From DATEPR01 sp963780635 (lineage in GTDB: Bacteria; Actinomycetota; Actinomycetes; Mycobacteriales; Pseudonocardiaceae): a stretch of DNA of 64,000 bases. The stretch lies in assembly GCA_963780635.1 (NCBI GenBank), contig CAWACW010000013.1, positions 868,001 through 932,000 on the forward strand, written 5' to 3'. Positions 35,082 through 44,616 of the stretch are shown in pieces. How positions within the stretch are numbered: the first letter of the stretch is position 1; each line of letters starts with the position of its first letter. The position numbers and the translations under genes are program-made. Below the pieces are notes generated by a model. The model was not told the origin of the DNA, did not search any database, and saw only the letters and a program-made list of their open reading frames with translations.

Positions 35082-36164
35082 ATGCCACGCGACGTGCTGA
35101 CCGCTGTCGCCACGCGGCCCTACACGACCGAGCTGCGGCGGTTCCCGCTGCCGGAGCTCGGACCGGACGACGGTCTGCTGCGGGTCGAGGCGACCGCGGT
35201 CTGCGGCACGGACTGGCTGATCTACGGGCGGGAGTCGCGCGGCGGCAGGCTCGGTCCACTGATCCTGGGTCACGAGATCGTCGGCCGCGTCGAGGCGATC
35301 GGCGATGCGGCCGCGCAGCGGTGGGGCATCGCGGTCGGCGAGCGGGTGGCTGTCGAGGAGTTCCTGCCGTGCGGGGCGTGCCGGCGCTGCCGCGAGGGCA
35401 CGCCGTGGCTGTGCCCGGCGACCGACTCGCGCGGCGACGGGGACTTCCTGCGCTACGGCAGCACGCCGGTCGCGGTGCCGCCCGCGCTCTACGGCGGCTT
35501 CGCCGAGTACCTGTACCTGCATCCCAGGGCGATGGTGCACCCGGTCGGCGACGACATCGCACCGGAGCTGGCCGCGCTGTACGTCCCGGTGTCCAACGGG
35601 ATCCGGTGGGTGGTGCGGGAAGGCAAGCTGCCCATCGGCGGGACGCTGGTGGTGATCGGGCCGGGTCAGCACGGCCTGGGCTGCGTCGTGGCGGGCCGGG
35701 CCGCGGGTGCCGGGCGGATCGTCGTGGTCGGCACGCGGGCGGACGCGCACCGGCTGGAGGTGGCGACGGCTCTTGGCGCGGACGCGGTGCTGTTCGCCGA
35801 CGAGGACGTTCCGGCAGGCGTTGCCGATGTCGTCGTCGATCTGGCGCCCGGGGCGACCGGCACGATCGAGACCGCGATCTCCCTGTGCGCGCCGCGCGGC
35901 ACGCTCGTGCTGGCCGCGTCCAAGCACGGCAAGGCGGTCGCGGTACCGCACGATCTGGTGGTGCGCAAGGAGCTGCGGCTGGTCGGGGTGCGCGGCCACG
36001 ACCACGCCTCGGTCACGGCGGCGATCGACCTGATCCGGGCCGGCCGCCACCCGCTGGAACTGCTGACCACGCACCGCTTGCCGCTGGAGCGCACGGCCGA
36101 CGCGCTGGACCTGGCGGGCAGGCGCACCGATCCGACCGCGATCCACGTGACGGTCACGCCCTGA
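35082..36164 (+). CDS. Zinc-binding MDR dehydrogenase
   Basis: A 360-aa medium-chain dehydrogenase with catalytic zinc motif AVCGTDW and GHE (ILGHEIVG), structural zinc cysteines CGACRRCREGTPWLC, and nucleotide loop IGPGQHGLGCVVAGRA. It belongs to the threonine/sorbitol dehydrogenase branch. In a ring-hydroxylation operon it could oxidise a cis-diol or a side-chain alcohol; classical cis-diol dehydrogenases are SDRs, so this assignment is only contextual. Confidence 0.85.
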   Translation: MPRDVLTAVATRPYTTELRRFPLPELGPDDGLLRVEATAVCGTDWLIYGRESRGGRLGPLILGHEIVGRVEAIGDAAAQRWGIAVGERVAVEEFLPCGACRRCREGTPWLCPATDSRGDGDFLRYGSTPVAVPPALYGGFAEYLYLHPRAMVHPVGDDIAPELAALYVPVSNGIRWVVREGKLPIGGTLVVIGPGQHGLGCVVAGRAAGAGRIVVVGTRADAHRLEVATALGADAVLFADEDVPAGVADVVVDLAPGATGTIETAISLCAPRGTLVLAASKHGKAVAVPHDLVVRKELRLVGVRGHDHASVTAAIDLIRAGRHPLELLTTHRLPLERTADALDLAGRRTDPTAIHVTVTP

Positions 36165-36174
36165 GGAGGCAGGT

Positions 36175-36894
36175 ATGGCGCAGGAGGCCGAGCCGCGCGA
36201 GGAGATCGCCGAGGCCTGCCGGATCCTGGCCGTCGAAGGGCTCGTGGACGGCATCCTCGGCCACGTGTCGGCGCGCGTGGACGACGAGCACATGCTGATC
36301 CGCTGCCGTGGCCCGCGGGAGCACGGCCTGCTGTTCACCACCGCCGACGACGTGCGCCTTGTCGACTTCGACGGCACCGGCGACGACCTGGGCGAGCACC
36401 GGGTGGCCAACGAGCTGCCGATCCACGGCGAGACCATGCGGGCACGACCGGAGGTCGGTGCGGTCGTGCACGCGCACCCGCCTGCGCTGGTCGCGTGTGG
36501 GCTGGCGGGCCTGCCGCTGCGGCCCATCGTCGGCGCGTTCGACATCCCGGCCATGCGCCTGGCGCTGCACGGTGTGCCGGTGTATCCGCGCTCGGTGCTG
36601 ATCCGGCGGCCGGACCTGGCCAAGGAGATGCTGGCCGCGATGGGCGACCGGCCCGCGTGCCTGCTGCGCGGGCACGGGGTCACGGTCACCGGGGCGAACG
36701 TGCGGCAGGCGGTGGTGCGCGCGCTGGACCTCAACGCGCTCGCGAAGGTGACGCTGGCGGTCGCCGCGACCGGGCGGACGGCCGAGGACATCCCGCCCGA
36801 GGACATCGCGGAGCTGCCCGATCTCGGCTCGGCGTTCAACGACGACGCGAACTGGCGCTACTACGCGGCCAAGGCCCGGCACGAACTGAGGTAG
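36175..36894 (+). CDS. Class II aldolase/adducin family protein
   Basis: A 239-aa class II aldolase. The zinc histidines are in VVHAHPPA (two) and LLRGHGVTV (third); the catalytic glutamate is in NELPIHGETMRARPEV. Homologues act as fuculose-phosphate aldolases or, in aromatic pathways, as decarboxylases/aldolases of phthalate or hydroxy-keto acids. GAGGAGGC... ribosome-binding sequence (CTGAGGAGGC) precedes ATG 36175. It closes the Rieske operon. Confidence 0.85.
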   Translation: MAQEAEPREEIAEACRILAVEGLVDGILGHVSARVDDEHMLIRCRGPREHGLLFTTADDVRLVDFDGTGDDLGEHRVANELPIHGETMRARPEVGAVVHAHPPALVACGLAGLPLRPIVGAFDIPAMRLALHGVPVYPRSVLIRRPDLAKEMLAAMGDRPACLLRGHGVTVTGANVRQAVVRALDLNALAKVTLAVAATGRTAEDIPPEDIAELPDLGSAFNDDANWRYYAAKARHELR

Positions 36895-36922
36895 CCAGGT
36901 TTTTCTTCTCCAGAGGCTTGTA

Positions 36923-36935
36923 ATGGTCATACCAT
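36923..36935. promoter_or_regulatory. Perfect FadR/GntR-type operator before the second cupin
   Basis: ATGGTCATACCAT is a perfect 13-bp palindrome (TGGTnnnACCA core) 44 bp upstream of the cupin ATG at 36979. Confidence 0.75.
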
Positions 36936-36978
36936 CAGTCCGATAATGATGTGAGCTGGAACACCGGAAGGAGCAGCA

Positions 36979-37535
36979 ATGCGCAAGGACTACGACCCGG
37001 GAGTGCTTGCCCCATCGCAGAAGTCGGCGTCCGAGCTGGAGGCCCGGGACGAGTTCAACCGGCAGCACCCGCCCCTGACCGGCCTGGTCGTCCAGCACGA
37101 CCTGCGCAAGATGGAGCTGCCGGAACGCAAGTGGCGCAACAACAAGGGCCAGTGGTTCGACCTCGCCGGGTACGAGATCCTCAACGCGCACCTGTCCGAG
37201 CTCAAGCCCGGCAGCCAGTCCGTCCGGCACCGGCACACCACCGAGGCCTACCTGTACTGCGTCAAGGGCAAGGGCTTCTCCGTCGTCAACTACGAGGGTG
37301 AGCCGAGCAGGTCGTCGAGTGGTCCGAGGGCACCTTGTTCGCACCGCCCCGCTGGGCCTGGCACCAGCACTTCAACCTCGACCCCGACGACACGTCCCGC
37401 TACCTGGCCATCCAGGACACCGGGCTGCTGCGCACCATGAAGCTGCACCAGATCGAGCGGCACGGTATCCAGCTCTCCATGGCGGAGGCGCTCAAGCTGC
37501 TCGAGTCCGTCGGCCAGGCACGCAAGATCGACTGA
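36979..37535 (+). pseudogene. Cupin-domain protein, one frameshift near 37304
   Basis: About 186 codons in two frames. The cupin signature is HRHTTEAYLYCVKGKGFSVV (metal histidines and glutamate), then EWSEGTLFAPPRWAWHQHFN in the second frame. At ~37304 GAGCCGAGCAGG lacks one base relative to a continuous E-P-E-Q-V-V-E-W reading. The metal ligands are all present, so only the frame is damaged. It follows a perfect GntR-type operator and is the first damaged gene of the 37-41 kb indel-rich stretch. Confidence 0.75.
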
Positions 37536-37626
37536 CTCGCTTCCTGGTACCCGATCCCCACTCCCCCTGAACCGATTCTCCCCGACCCGACGATTCACTC
37601 CACCATGGACGTTGGAGGCCGACCCG

Positions 37627-38724
37627 ATGAGAGGGCCACGCGCACGACGAATCCTGGGCACGGTGACAGCACTCGCGGCGGGCACGCTCCTGCTCGCCGC
37701 GTGCGGCACCAGTGCCGCCGCCCCCGACGGTACCGCCGCCGCGGCGGCCAAGCCGCAGACCGAGGCCCAACTGAAGGCGGCAGCCGAGAAGGAGGGCCAG
37801 GTCAACTGGTACACCACCTTCGCCTCCGACGACGTGCAGCCGATGGTCGCCGCGTTCAACAAGATCTACCCGAAGATCAAGGTCAACGCGCTGCGGCTGT
37901 CCGCCGACCAGATCCCGCACCGGATCATCACCGAGCAGCGCGGCGGCAAGTACAACGCCGACGTCGTCTCCGGCGACTCCCCGCAGGTCGCCCAGCTGAT
38001 CCACGCCGGCGCGATGCAGCCGTACATGCCCGCCGGACCAGCAGCCGCTGCCGAAGGGCCTGACCCTGCCGAAGGGCTACGAGGGCATCGTCTACGTCGT
38101 CACGACGACGATCGCCTACAACCCGGCGGTCGCTGCAAGCAGATGGGCCTGCCGACCGCCGACGACGTTCCAGGACCTGACCCAGCCGCAGTGGAAGGGC
38201 CAGTTCTCCATCGACCCCGGCGCGGTCAACTGGTACGACGCGCTGATCAGTCGATGGGCCACGACAAGGCGCTGGAGCCTGCTCAAGGAGCTCGGCGCCA
38301 ACGAGCCCGATGTTCGTGTCGAGCCACACCAGGCGCTGACCCAGGTGCAGGCGGGCGAGCCCGCGGCCGCCGCGACCGCGTACGGCTACAAGGCGGCCAG
38401 CGAGAAGAAGAAGACGCCCGACCACGGTGGAGTTCGTCAACTCCGACCCGCTGCCGGCCTCGCTCACCCTGATCGACGTCGTCAAGAACGCGCCGCACCC
38501 GGCGGCGGCGCGGCTGTTCGACGACTGGATGGTGTCCCAGGACGGCCAGCGGCGGTCGTCGACATCACCAACCACACCTCGCTGCGCACCGACGTGCACA
38601 ACGACCCGACCGTGTGGGACGCCACCAAGTGGCCGCCGGCCTAGGGCTCGGCCGAACATCTCGTCGGACGCAGTACAACCAGGACGCGACCGAGATGAAG
38701 CACGCGCGCTGGGTGGCGGACTGA
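37627..38724 (+). pseudogene. Iron/thiamine-type ABC transporter substrate-binding lipoprotein, many frameshifts
   Basis: A signal peptide with lipobox LLAAC (Cys near residue 25) starts at ATG 37627 after GGAGG. The clean N part includes VNWYTTFASDDVQPMVAAFNKIYPKIKV (in parts: NWYTTFASDDVQPMV, AAFNKIYPKIKV), typical of FbpA/PotD-like binding proteins. From ~38028 onward continuity requires about ten +1/-1 corrections (for example near 38136, 38167, 38247, 38278, 38330, 38424 and 38550), after which PKGYEGIVYVV, KGQFSIDPGAVNWYDAL, ASLTLIDVVKNAPHP and the stop at 38722 are recovered. No in-frame stops arise from substitutions. Confidence 0.75.
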
Positions 38725-38729
38725 CCGGC

Positions 38730-40549
38730 ATGGCCACTCTGACGGCCAGCTTCACTTCGCCGTCGATTGGACCTGATGGCCCTGCTGACGGACGGCCGCC
38801 GCCCGCGAGGCCGGTGCCGCGGTGCAGGCGACTGGCGCAACCGCGCTACCCTGTACTCCTGCTCGCCGTCGCCGCGATCGTGGTGGCCTACCTGGCGCTG
38901 GTGCCGGTCGGCACGATGATCTACGCGAGCCTGCAGCGCAACTTCCTCGGCATCGGCCGAGCACGTGGACGCTTCAGCAACTACGTGCGGCACGTTCACC
39001 GCGGCGGGCTTCGGCGCGCTGGTGGCGAACTCGTTCATCTACGCGGGCGCGACCGCGATGGCGTCGCATGGTCATCGGATTCGGCCTGGCCTGGCTGGTG
39101 GCGCGGACCAACACGCCCGGCCAAGGGCTTCGCCCGGGTCGCCGCGCTGGTGCCGCTGATCATGCCCGGCATCCTCAACACGGTCGCGTGGGCGCTGCTG
39201 CTCTCGCCGCAGACCGGGCCGCTCAACGCGTGCTGCGCGTCGGCCCAGCTGCCGGCCTTCAACATCTTCTCCCTGCCCGGCATGATCTTCGTGCAGTCGA
39301 TGCACGTCATGCCGGTCGCGTACCTGATGGGCACGGCCGCGTTCACGTCGATGGACTCCTCGCTGGAGGAGGCCGCGCTCGGCCTCCGGCGCCTCGCCGT
39401 TGCGGACGTTCCGCAGCGATCACGCTGCGGATGGTCGCGCCCGGCGATCCTGTCCGCCGCGCTGCTGATGTTCGATCCAGACGATCTCGACGTTCGAGGT
39501 GCCGCAGCTGATCGGCGTGCCCGGACCGACACGTTCGTGTTCGTCAGCCGGATCTACTCGGCGCTGCAGACGTTCCCCGCCGACTACGGCACGGTCGGCG
39601 TGATCGGCGTGTTCGTGCTGGTGATCGCCGCGGTCGGGCTCGTGCTCTCGCGGCGGCTCGGCCGCGGCATCGACCGCGCAGACCATGACCGGCAAGGGCT
39701 TCCGGCCGCAGGTGCACGGACCTCGGCCGGTGGCGCTGGGCCGGGCTTCGCCGTGCTTCGTGCGTGTTCTTCCTCGTCGCCGTGGCGCTGCCGATCTGGC
39801 GATGCTGATGTGGTCGTCGCTGCTGCCCGGCTACGAGCAGCCGTCGCTGGCACGCGCTGCGCACGTCTGACGCTGTCCAACTACCGACGCAGTTCTGACA
39901 CGCCCGGGCCTGCTGAACTCGGTGCAGCAACAGCCTGATCACCGCGCTGTCCGCCGGGCCTGATCGTCACCGTGCTGAGCGCCGCTGGTCGCGTACATCA
40001 CGGTGAAGACGCAGCATCCGCGGCCGGGGGCTGCTCGACGCGCTGGCCACCGTGCCGATCGCGGTGCCCAGCATCGTGATGGGCGTCGGCATCCTGTACT
40101 GGTACCTGGCCGCGCCGCTGCCGTTCCACCTGTACGGCACGCTGCGATCCTCATCGTCGCGTTCGTGACGATCACGCTGCCGTACGGCATGCGCTACCTC
40201 GGGCCCGGGCATGCGCGCAGATCAAGGACGAGCTGGAGGAGGCCGCGACGGCCAGCGGCGCCGGCTGGTGCGCAGACGTTCCGGCGGATCTTCGTGCCGC
40301 TGCTGATGCCCTCGCTGCTGGCCGCGTTCCTCTACACGATGATCGTCGCGTTCCGCGAGATCTCCGCGGCGATCTTCCTGTACTCGCAGAACACCGAGGT
40401 CATGTCGGTCCAGGTGTACGACCTGTGGTCCAACGGGGACTACCCGGTCGGTCGCCGCGCTGGGCATCGTCATGGTCGTGCTGCTCACCATCCTGGTCGG
40501 CATCGTCCGGCTGATCAGCCGCCGGTTCGGCGTCACCACGACCACCTGA
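38730..40549 (+). pseudogene. Dual-domain ABC permease (FbpB type), many frameshifts
   Basis: The composite reading gives about 600 residues with two six-span permease domains, the architecture of ferric-iron FbpB permeases. Recognisable pieces include VAALVPLIMPGILNTVAW and SMDSSLEEAA (first EAA loop) and, later, KDELEEAATASGAG (second EAA loop), ATVPIAVPSIVMGVGILYW and YSQNTEVMSVQVYDLWSNGDYP. The frame changes at many sites (38962, 39065, 39118, 39229, 39243 and more). It begins 5 bp after the binding-protein stop and is followed 17 bp later by the ATPase gene. Confidence 0.7.
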
Positions 40550-40566
40550 ACCCCGCTGGAGAAGTG

Positions 40567-41726
40567 ATGATCAAGCTGACCGGCCTCGTGAAGCGGTACC
40601 CGGGACGGACCGTGACGCGACAACGCGGTCGACGGCATCGACCTGGACGTCGCCGAGGGCAAACTGGTCACCCTGCTGGGTCCCAGCGGCTGCGGCAAGA
40701 CCACCACGCTGCGGCTGATCGCCGGGCTGGAGACGCGCCGACCGCGGCGAGATCGAGATCGACGGCGAGGTGGTCGCCGACCCGGCGCAGGGCGTGTTCG
40801 TCGGTGCCGCACCGGCGGCCGATCGGCATCGTGTTCCAGTCCTACGCGATCTGGCCGCACATGACCGTGCTGGAGAACGTGATGTTCCCGCTGCGGGTGG
40901 AACGCGGCCACGGCCGCAAGGCGGAGCTGCGCGAGCGCGGCGATGACGGCGCTGGACGGCGTCGGCCTGGCCGACTTCGCCGACCGGCCCGCGCCGGCGC
41001 TGTCCGGCGGCCAGCAGCAGCGCGTCGCGCTGGCCCGGGCGCTGGTCCGGGAGCCGAAGGTGCTGCTGCTGGACGAGCCGCTGTCCAACCTCGACGCGGG
41101 CCTGCGCGACCGGATGCGCGACGAGATCCGCGCGGTGCAGCAACGGCTGGGCATCACCACCGTGTTCGTCACGCACGACCAGGACGAGGCACTGGCCGTG
41201 TCCGACGACGTGGTGGTGATGAACGGCGGCCAGATCGTGGAACAGGGCCTGCCGCAGGAGATCTACACCTGGCCACGTGACGAGTTCACCGCGCGGTTCC
41301 TCGGCGTCAGCAACACCATGACCGGCACGGTCGCCGCGCTGGACGGGGCGGCGGTGGACATCGCGGTGGCGGGCGGCACGCTGCGCTGCCGGTCCTGCGA
41401 AGGAATCGCGCCCGGCGAGCGGGTCAGCGTGTTCCTGCGGCCGGAGAGCTTCCGGCTGTCCCGGCGGCAGCACGACGAGGGTGACTGGGAGGGCACGGAT
41501 CGAGTTCTCCATCTACCAGGGCGACTGCTGGGACTACCACGTGCAGCTGGCGCACGAGATCGTGAAGGTGCGGGTGTACCAGGAGAAGGTCGGCCTGGCC
41601 CACGGGGACACGGTCTACCTGCGACCGGACGAGGACGCGGTGATCGTGATGCCGGACGGCGGCCAGGCGGCGAACGCGGCACCCAAGCCGGCGACGGTCA
41701 ACCCAGCCGGTCCATCCATCGCATGA
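40567..41726 (+). pseudogene. ABC transporter ATP-binding protein (FbpC/PotA type), several frameshifts
   Basis: Composite ~385 residues: Walker A GPSGCGKTTTLRLIAG, FQSYAIWPHMTVLENV (Q-loop), signature LSGGQQQRVALARAL, Walker B LLLDEPLSNLDA, switch histidine THDQDEAL and a C-terminal TOBE-like domain (FLRPESFRL). All catalytic motifs survive, but at least five indels (near 40618, 40735, 40802, 40939 and 41500) break the frame. GGAGAAG precedes ATG 40567. The end overlaps the convergent Nudix gene by 29 bp. Confidence 0.75.
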
Positions 41727-42108
41727 TCGAACGCAGGTAGCCGACCGGCATCGTGAGCCATTCCACCTGGCCACGGGTGAACAGGGCGACCTCGCGGTGT
41801 TCGGGGCCGGCCAAGGGTACGGCCGCACCGATCGGCTCGCAGCCGTAGGTGACCACGAAGACCTGCTTGTGCGCGGCCGCGACGTAGTACAGCCACGAGT
41901 CCAGGATGGGTCCGGTCCGCACAGTCAGCCCGGTCTCCTCGCGCACCTCACGGGCGACGCACTCCTCCGGCGACTCGTCCGCCTCCAGGCGCCCGCCAGG
42001 CAGCTCCCACTCGTCGCGCTCGTTGCGCAGCAACAGGATCTCGCTGCCCACGACCACGACGCCCTTGATCGACACCGGGTACGAATGCGGCGTCGAGCGT
42101 TGCGACAT
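41698..42108 (-). CDS. Nudix hydrolase
   Basis: A 136-aa Nudix protein. The Nudix box runs GGRLEADESPEECVAREVREETGL, matching G-x5-E-x7-R-E-U-x-E-E-x-G-U. A short N-terminal strand region precedes it, as in MutT-like or ADP-ribose pyrophosphatase-like small proteins. It is convergent with the ABC ATPase gene. Substrate unknown. Confidence 0.85.
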   Translation of the reverse strand: MSQRSTPHSYPVSIKGVVVVGSEILLLRNERDEWELPGGRLEADESPEECVAREVREETGLTVRTGPILDSWLYYVAAAHKQVFVVTYGCEPIGAAVPLAGPEHREVALFTRGQVEWLTMPVGYLRSIMRWMDRLG

Positions 42109-42132
42109 GGGCCCAGTCTGGCATGGGTGCCG

Positions 42133-42816
42133 CTATGCGGCACGCGCCGCGAACAGGCACGTGACGAACGACCGCCAGACGACCTCGACATCGGCGAGCC
42201 CGGCGGCCGCGAACGCGTCCAGATGGTCCCGCACGCTGGTCAGGGGGTAGTTGTGGTGGTGGCGGAGGTGCTCGGGCATCGGCGGCAGGAAGCGTTTGCG
42301 CACGGAGCGCAACCTGCCGTCCCACGTGTCGTCCACCGGTCCGACGTGGTCGAGGTCGATCAGCCAGCCGCCGGGCGCGAGCAGTCGGGCGGCCTCGCGG
42401 TAGAAGGCGAACAGCCCGTCCCGGTCGAGGTGGTGGGCCGCCCTGGAGGTCAGCACCACGTCGACTCCGGCGGGCAGCTCACCGGCGGGCAGGTCGGTCA
42501 TGTCGACGATCCGGAAGTCGACCCGTTCGCCGAATCGGGCGAGGTTGTCCGTGGCCAGGCCGAGCATGGCCGCGGAGGCGTCGGTCCAGGTACCGACCGC
42601 GTCCGGGAACTCGTCCAGGAAGACCGCGAGGAAATCGCCAGGACCGCTGCCGATGTCGATGATCCGCGCGGTCCTCGGCCGATCCTCGGCCACCAGCGCG
42701 GCCGCGATCGCTCTGGGGAACGCGAGCAGCCCGGCGTTGCCGTCGGAGCGTGCCCAGCCGCTCGCGAACGCCGCGTCCTGCCACGGTCCGGCGGCCCGGA
42801 GTCCCTGCTCGGTCAT
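42133..42816 (-). CDS. Class I SAM-dependent methyltransferase
   Basis: A 227-aa methyltransferase. Motif I is IIDIGSGPGDFL, motif II has WTDASAAML, motif III/IV is VDVVLTSRAAHHL and post-motif is LLAPGGWLIDLDHVGP. The histidine pair after motif IV is common in UbiE/SmtA-like methylases. It is 24 bp downstream of the Nudix gene start in the same direction order (methyltransferase first) and its upstream region holds a GGTC-type operator. Confidence 0.85.
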   Translation of the reverse strand: MTEQGLRAAGPWQDAAFASGWARSDGNAGLLAFPRAIAAALVAEDRPRTARIIDIGSGPGDFLAVFLDEFPDAVGTWTDASAAMLGLATDNLARFGERVDFRIVDMTDLPAGELPAGVDVVLTSRAAHHLDRDGLFAFYREAARLLAPGGWLIDLDHVGPVDDTWDGRLRSVRKRFLPPMPEHLRHHHNYPLTSVRDHLDAFAAAGLADVEVVWRSFVTCLFAARAA

Positions 42817-42840
42817 ACCGACCTCCTCGTCGTCGGTCTA

Positions 42841-42880
42841 ATGGTATGACCGCGAGATCGGGCTGTAAACCGGGTATGTT
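42841..42880 (+). promoter_or_regulatory. Operator-like site and leaderless promoter of the alditol oxidase gene
   Basis: ATGGTATGACCG (42841-42852) resembles the TGGTnnnACCA operators of the GntR locus. TATGTT (42875-42880) lies six bases before GTG 42887, the spacing of a leaderless -10 box. Confidence 0.45.
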
Positions 42881-42886
42881 GTCGCG

Positions 42887-44149
42887 GTGGGCGGATCGAA
42901 CTGGGCGGGTAACCAGGTGTACGCGGCCGATCGGGTGCTGCGCCCGGAGTCGCCGGCCGAGTTGCGCACGCTGGTCGAGCGCACGCCCCGGCTGAAGCCG
43001 CTGGGCACCCGGCACAGCTTCAACGACGTCGCCGACTTCGCCGGTGGCAGCCAGATCGACGTGTCCGGTATCGACTGTCCACTGCGGATCGACGAGGCCG
43101 AGGGCACGGTCACCGTCGGCGCCGCCACCCGCTACGGCGATCTGGCGATACCGCTGGACGCGGCCGGCTACGGCCTGGCGAACCTCGCGTCGCTTCCCCA
43201 CTGCACGGTGGCGGGCAGCGTCGCGACCGCGACCCACGGTTCCGGCCAGCACAACCAGAACCTGGCCGCCGCGGTGACCGCGCTGGAACTGGTCACCGCC
43301 GACGGCTCGGTGCGCACGTTCTCCCGGGCGGCCGATCCGGACGTGTTCCCCGGTGTCGTCGTGGCGCTGGGCGCGCTCGGCGTCGTAACCCGGGTCACGC
43401 TCGAGGTCGTGCCCAGCTACCAGATCCGGCAGTACGTGTTCGACCAGCTGCCGTGGGACGCCGCCTTCGACTTCTTCGACGAGATCCAGGACGCCGCCTA
43501 CAGCGTGAGCTTGTTCACCACCTGGGCGGAGGACTCGATCGACCAGGTGTGGCTGAAGAAGGTCGTCGACGGCCCGGCCGACCCGCGCGCCGACTTCTAC
43601 GGCGCGACGGCCGCGACCGAGGCCCGGCATCCGGTGCGGGCCGCGGGCCTGTCCGCGGACAACTGCACGGCCCAACTGGGCGTGCCCGGCCCCTGGTACG
43701 ACCGGATACCGCACTTCCGGCTCGGGTTCACGCCCAGCGCGGGCGAGGAACTGCAGACCGAGTTCTTCGTGCCCCGGCGGCACGCCGTGGCGGCCATCCG
43801 CGCTGTCCGTGAACTGGCCGGTCTGGTGGCGCCGCTGCTGCTGGTGTCGGAGATCCGCACGATCGCCGGTGACGACCTGTGGCTGAGTCCCGCGTACGGC
43901 GGGGACCGGGTATCGATCCACTTCACCTGGCAGCCGCGCTGGCCGGAGGTGTCGCAGGCACTGCCGGTCATCGAGGACCGGCTCGCCGAGTTCGACGCCC
44001 GGCCGCACTGGGGCAAGCTGTTCCACGGCGGCCCGTGGCTGCCCACGCGCTACCCGAAACTGCCCGACTTCCAGGCCCTGGCCGCCGAGCTGGACCCGGA
44101 CCGGAAGTTCGCGAGCCCGTTCCTGCGTGCGCATGGGGTCCGCGACTGA
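42887..44149 (+). CDS. Alditol/xylitol oxidase (AldO-like, covalent FAD)
   Basis: A 420-aa VAO-family flavoprotein from GTG 42887. NWAGN at the N terminus, GTRHSFNDVADF with His43 at the place of the covalent-FAD histidine, and SLPHCTVAGSVATATHGSG in the FAD domain match the Streptomyces alditol oxidase. AAYSVSLFTTWAED, NCTAQLGVPGPWYDRIPHFR and RPHWGKLF also match its substrate domain. Expected reaction: oxidation of xylitol/sorbitol-like polyols with O2 to aldose and hydrogen peroxide. Confidence 0.9.
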   Translation: MGGSNWAGNQVYAADRVLRPESPAELRTLVERTPRLKPLGTRHSFNDVADFAGGSQIDVSGIDCPLRIDEAEGTVTVGAATRYGDLAIPLDAAGYGLANLASLPHCTVAGSVATATHGSGQHNQNLAAAVTALELVTADGSVRTFSRAADPDVFPGVVVALGALGVVTRVTLEVVPSYQIRQYVFDQLPWDAAFDFFDEIQDAAYSVSLFTTWAEDSIDQVWLKKVVDGPADPRADFYGATAATEARHPVRAAGLSADNCTAQLGVPGPWYDRIPHFRLGFTPSAGEELQTEFFVPRRHAVAAIRAVRELAGLVAPLLLVSEIRTIAGDDLWLSPAYGGDRVSIHFTWQPRWPEVSQALPVIEDRLAEFDARPHWGKLFHGGPWLPTRYPKLPDFQALAAELDPDRKFASPFLRAHGVRD

Positions 44150-44150
44150 C

Positions 44151-44594
44151 TCACGGGTGCATGCGAGCGCCCTTGACCACCTTGTCCACCGCGTTGCGCG
44201 CGCTGTGCAGCGCGATGCCCACGAGATCGAGCTGGCCGGCCGGCACCGCGCGCACGGCGGCCCGGTTGTCCACATCGTTGCCGGTGCTGAACAGGTCCGA
44301 GGTGAAGACGCTGCACGCGATGCCGCGGCGCAGCGCCCGGGAGTGCGCCGCGGTCAACGTCTCCTTGCCGCCCTGGAAGACCAGCACCGGCTGACGGAAC
44401 ATCGGCAGGTAGCGGGTGTCGTCCGCGTCCACGTACGGTTCGCCGATCAGCTCCGGATCGGCGGCGGCGATACCGCTGACGAGGAACGCGCACACGTTCA
44501 ACCGCTGCCAGGGCTGGAGGTCGTCGCGCAGCAGCACGGCGATCTTGGTGTCGAAGCGAGTGTCCACGACAACCAGACTCCCGGCCGTTGCCAT
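44151..44594 (-). CDS. DUF2000 family protein
   Basis: A 147-aa protein matching DUF2000: TRFDTKIAVLLRDDLQPWQRLNVCAFLVSGIA at the start (in parts: KIAVLLRDDLQPWQRLNV, AFLVSGIA), MFRQPVLVFQGG in the middle and LVGIALHSARNAVDKVVKG at the end. The fold is peptidyl-tRNA hydrolase II-like; function unknown. ATG 44594 is opposed by the AraC-type gene. Such pairs recur in actinomycetes. Confidence 0.8.
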   Translation of the reverse strand: MATAGSLVVVDTRFDTKIAVLLRDDLQPWQRLNVCAFLVSGIAAADPELIGEPYVDADDTRYLPMFRQPVLVFQGGKETLTAAHSRALRRGIACSVFTSDLFSTGNDVDNRAAVRAVPAGQLDLVGIALHSARNAVDKVVKGARMHP

Positions 44595-44601
44595 GCCCGT
44601 C

Positions 44602-44616
44602 TTGTACGATCCTGAC
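44602..44616. promoter_or_regulatory. Compact divergent promoter for DUF2000 and AraC genes
   Basis: TACGAT (44605-44610) sits six bases before GTG 44617, the arrangement of a leaderless -10. Only 22 bp separate the two divergent starts, so the promoters must overlap. Confidence 0.5.
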
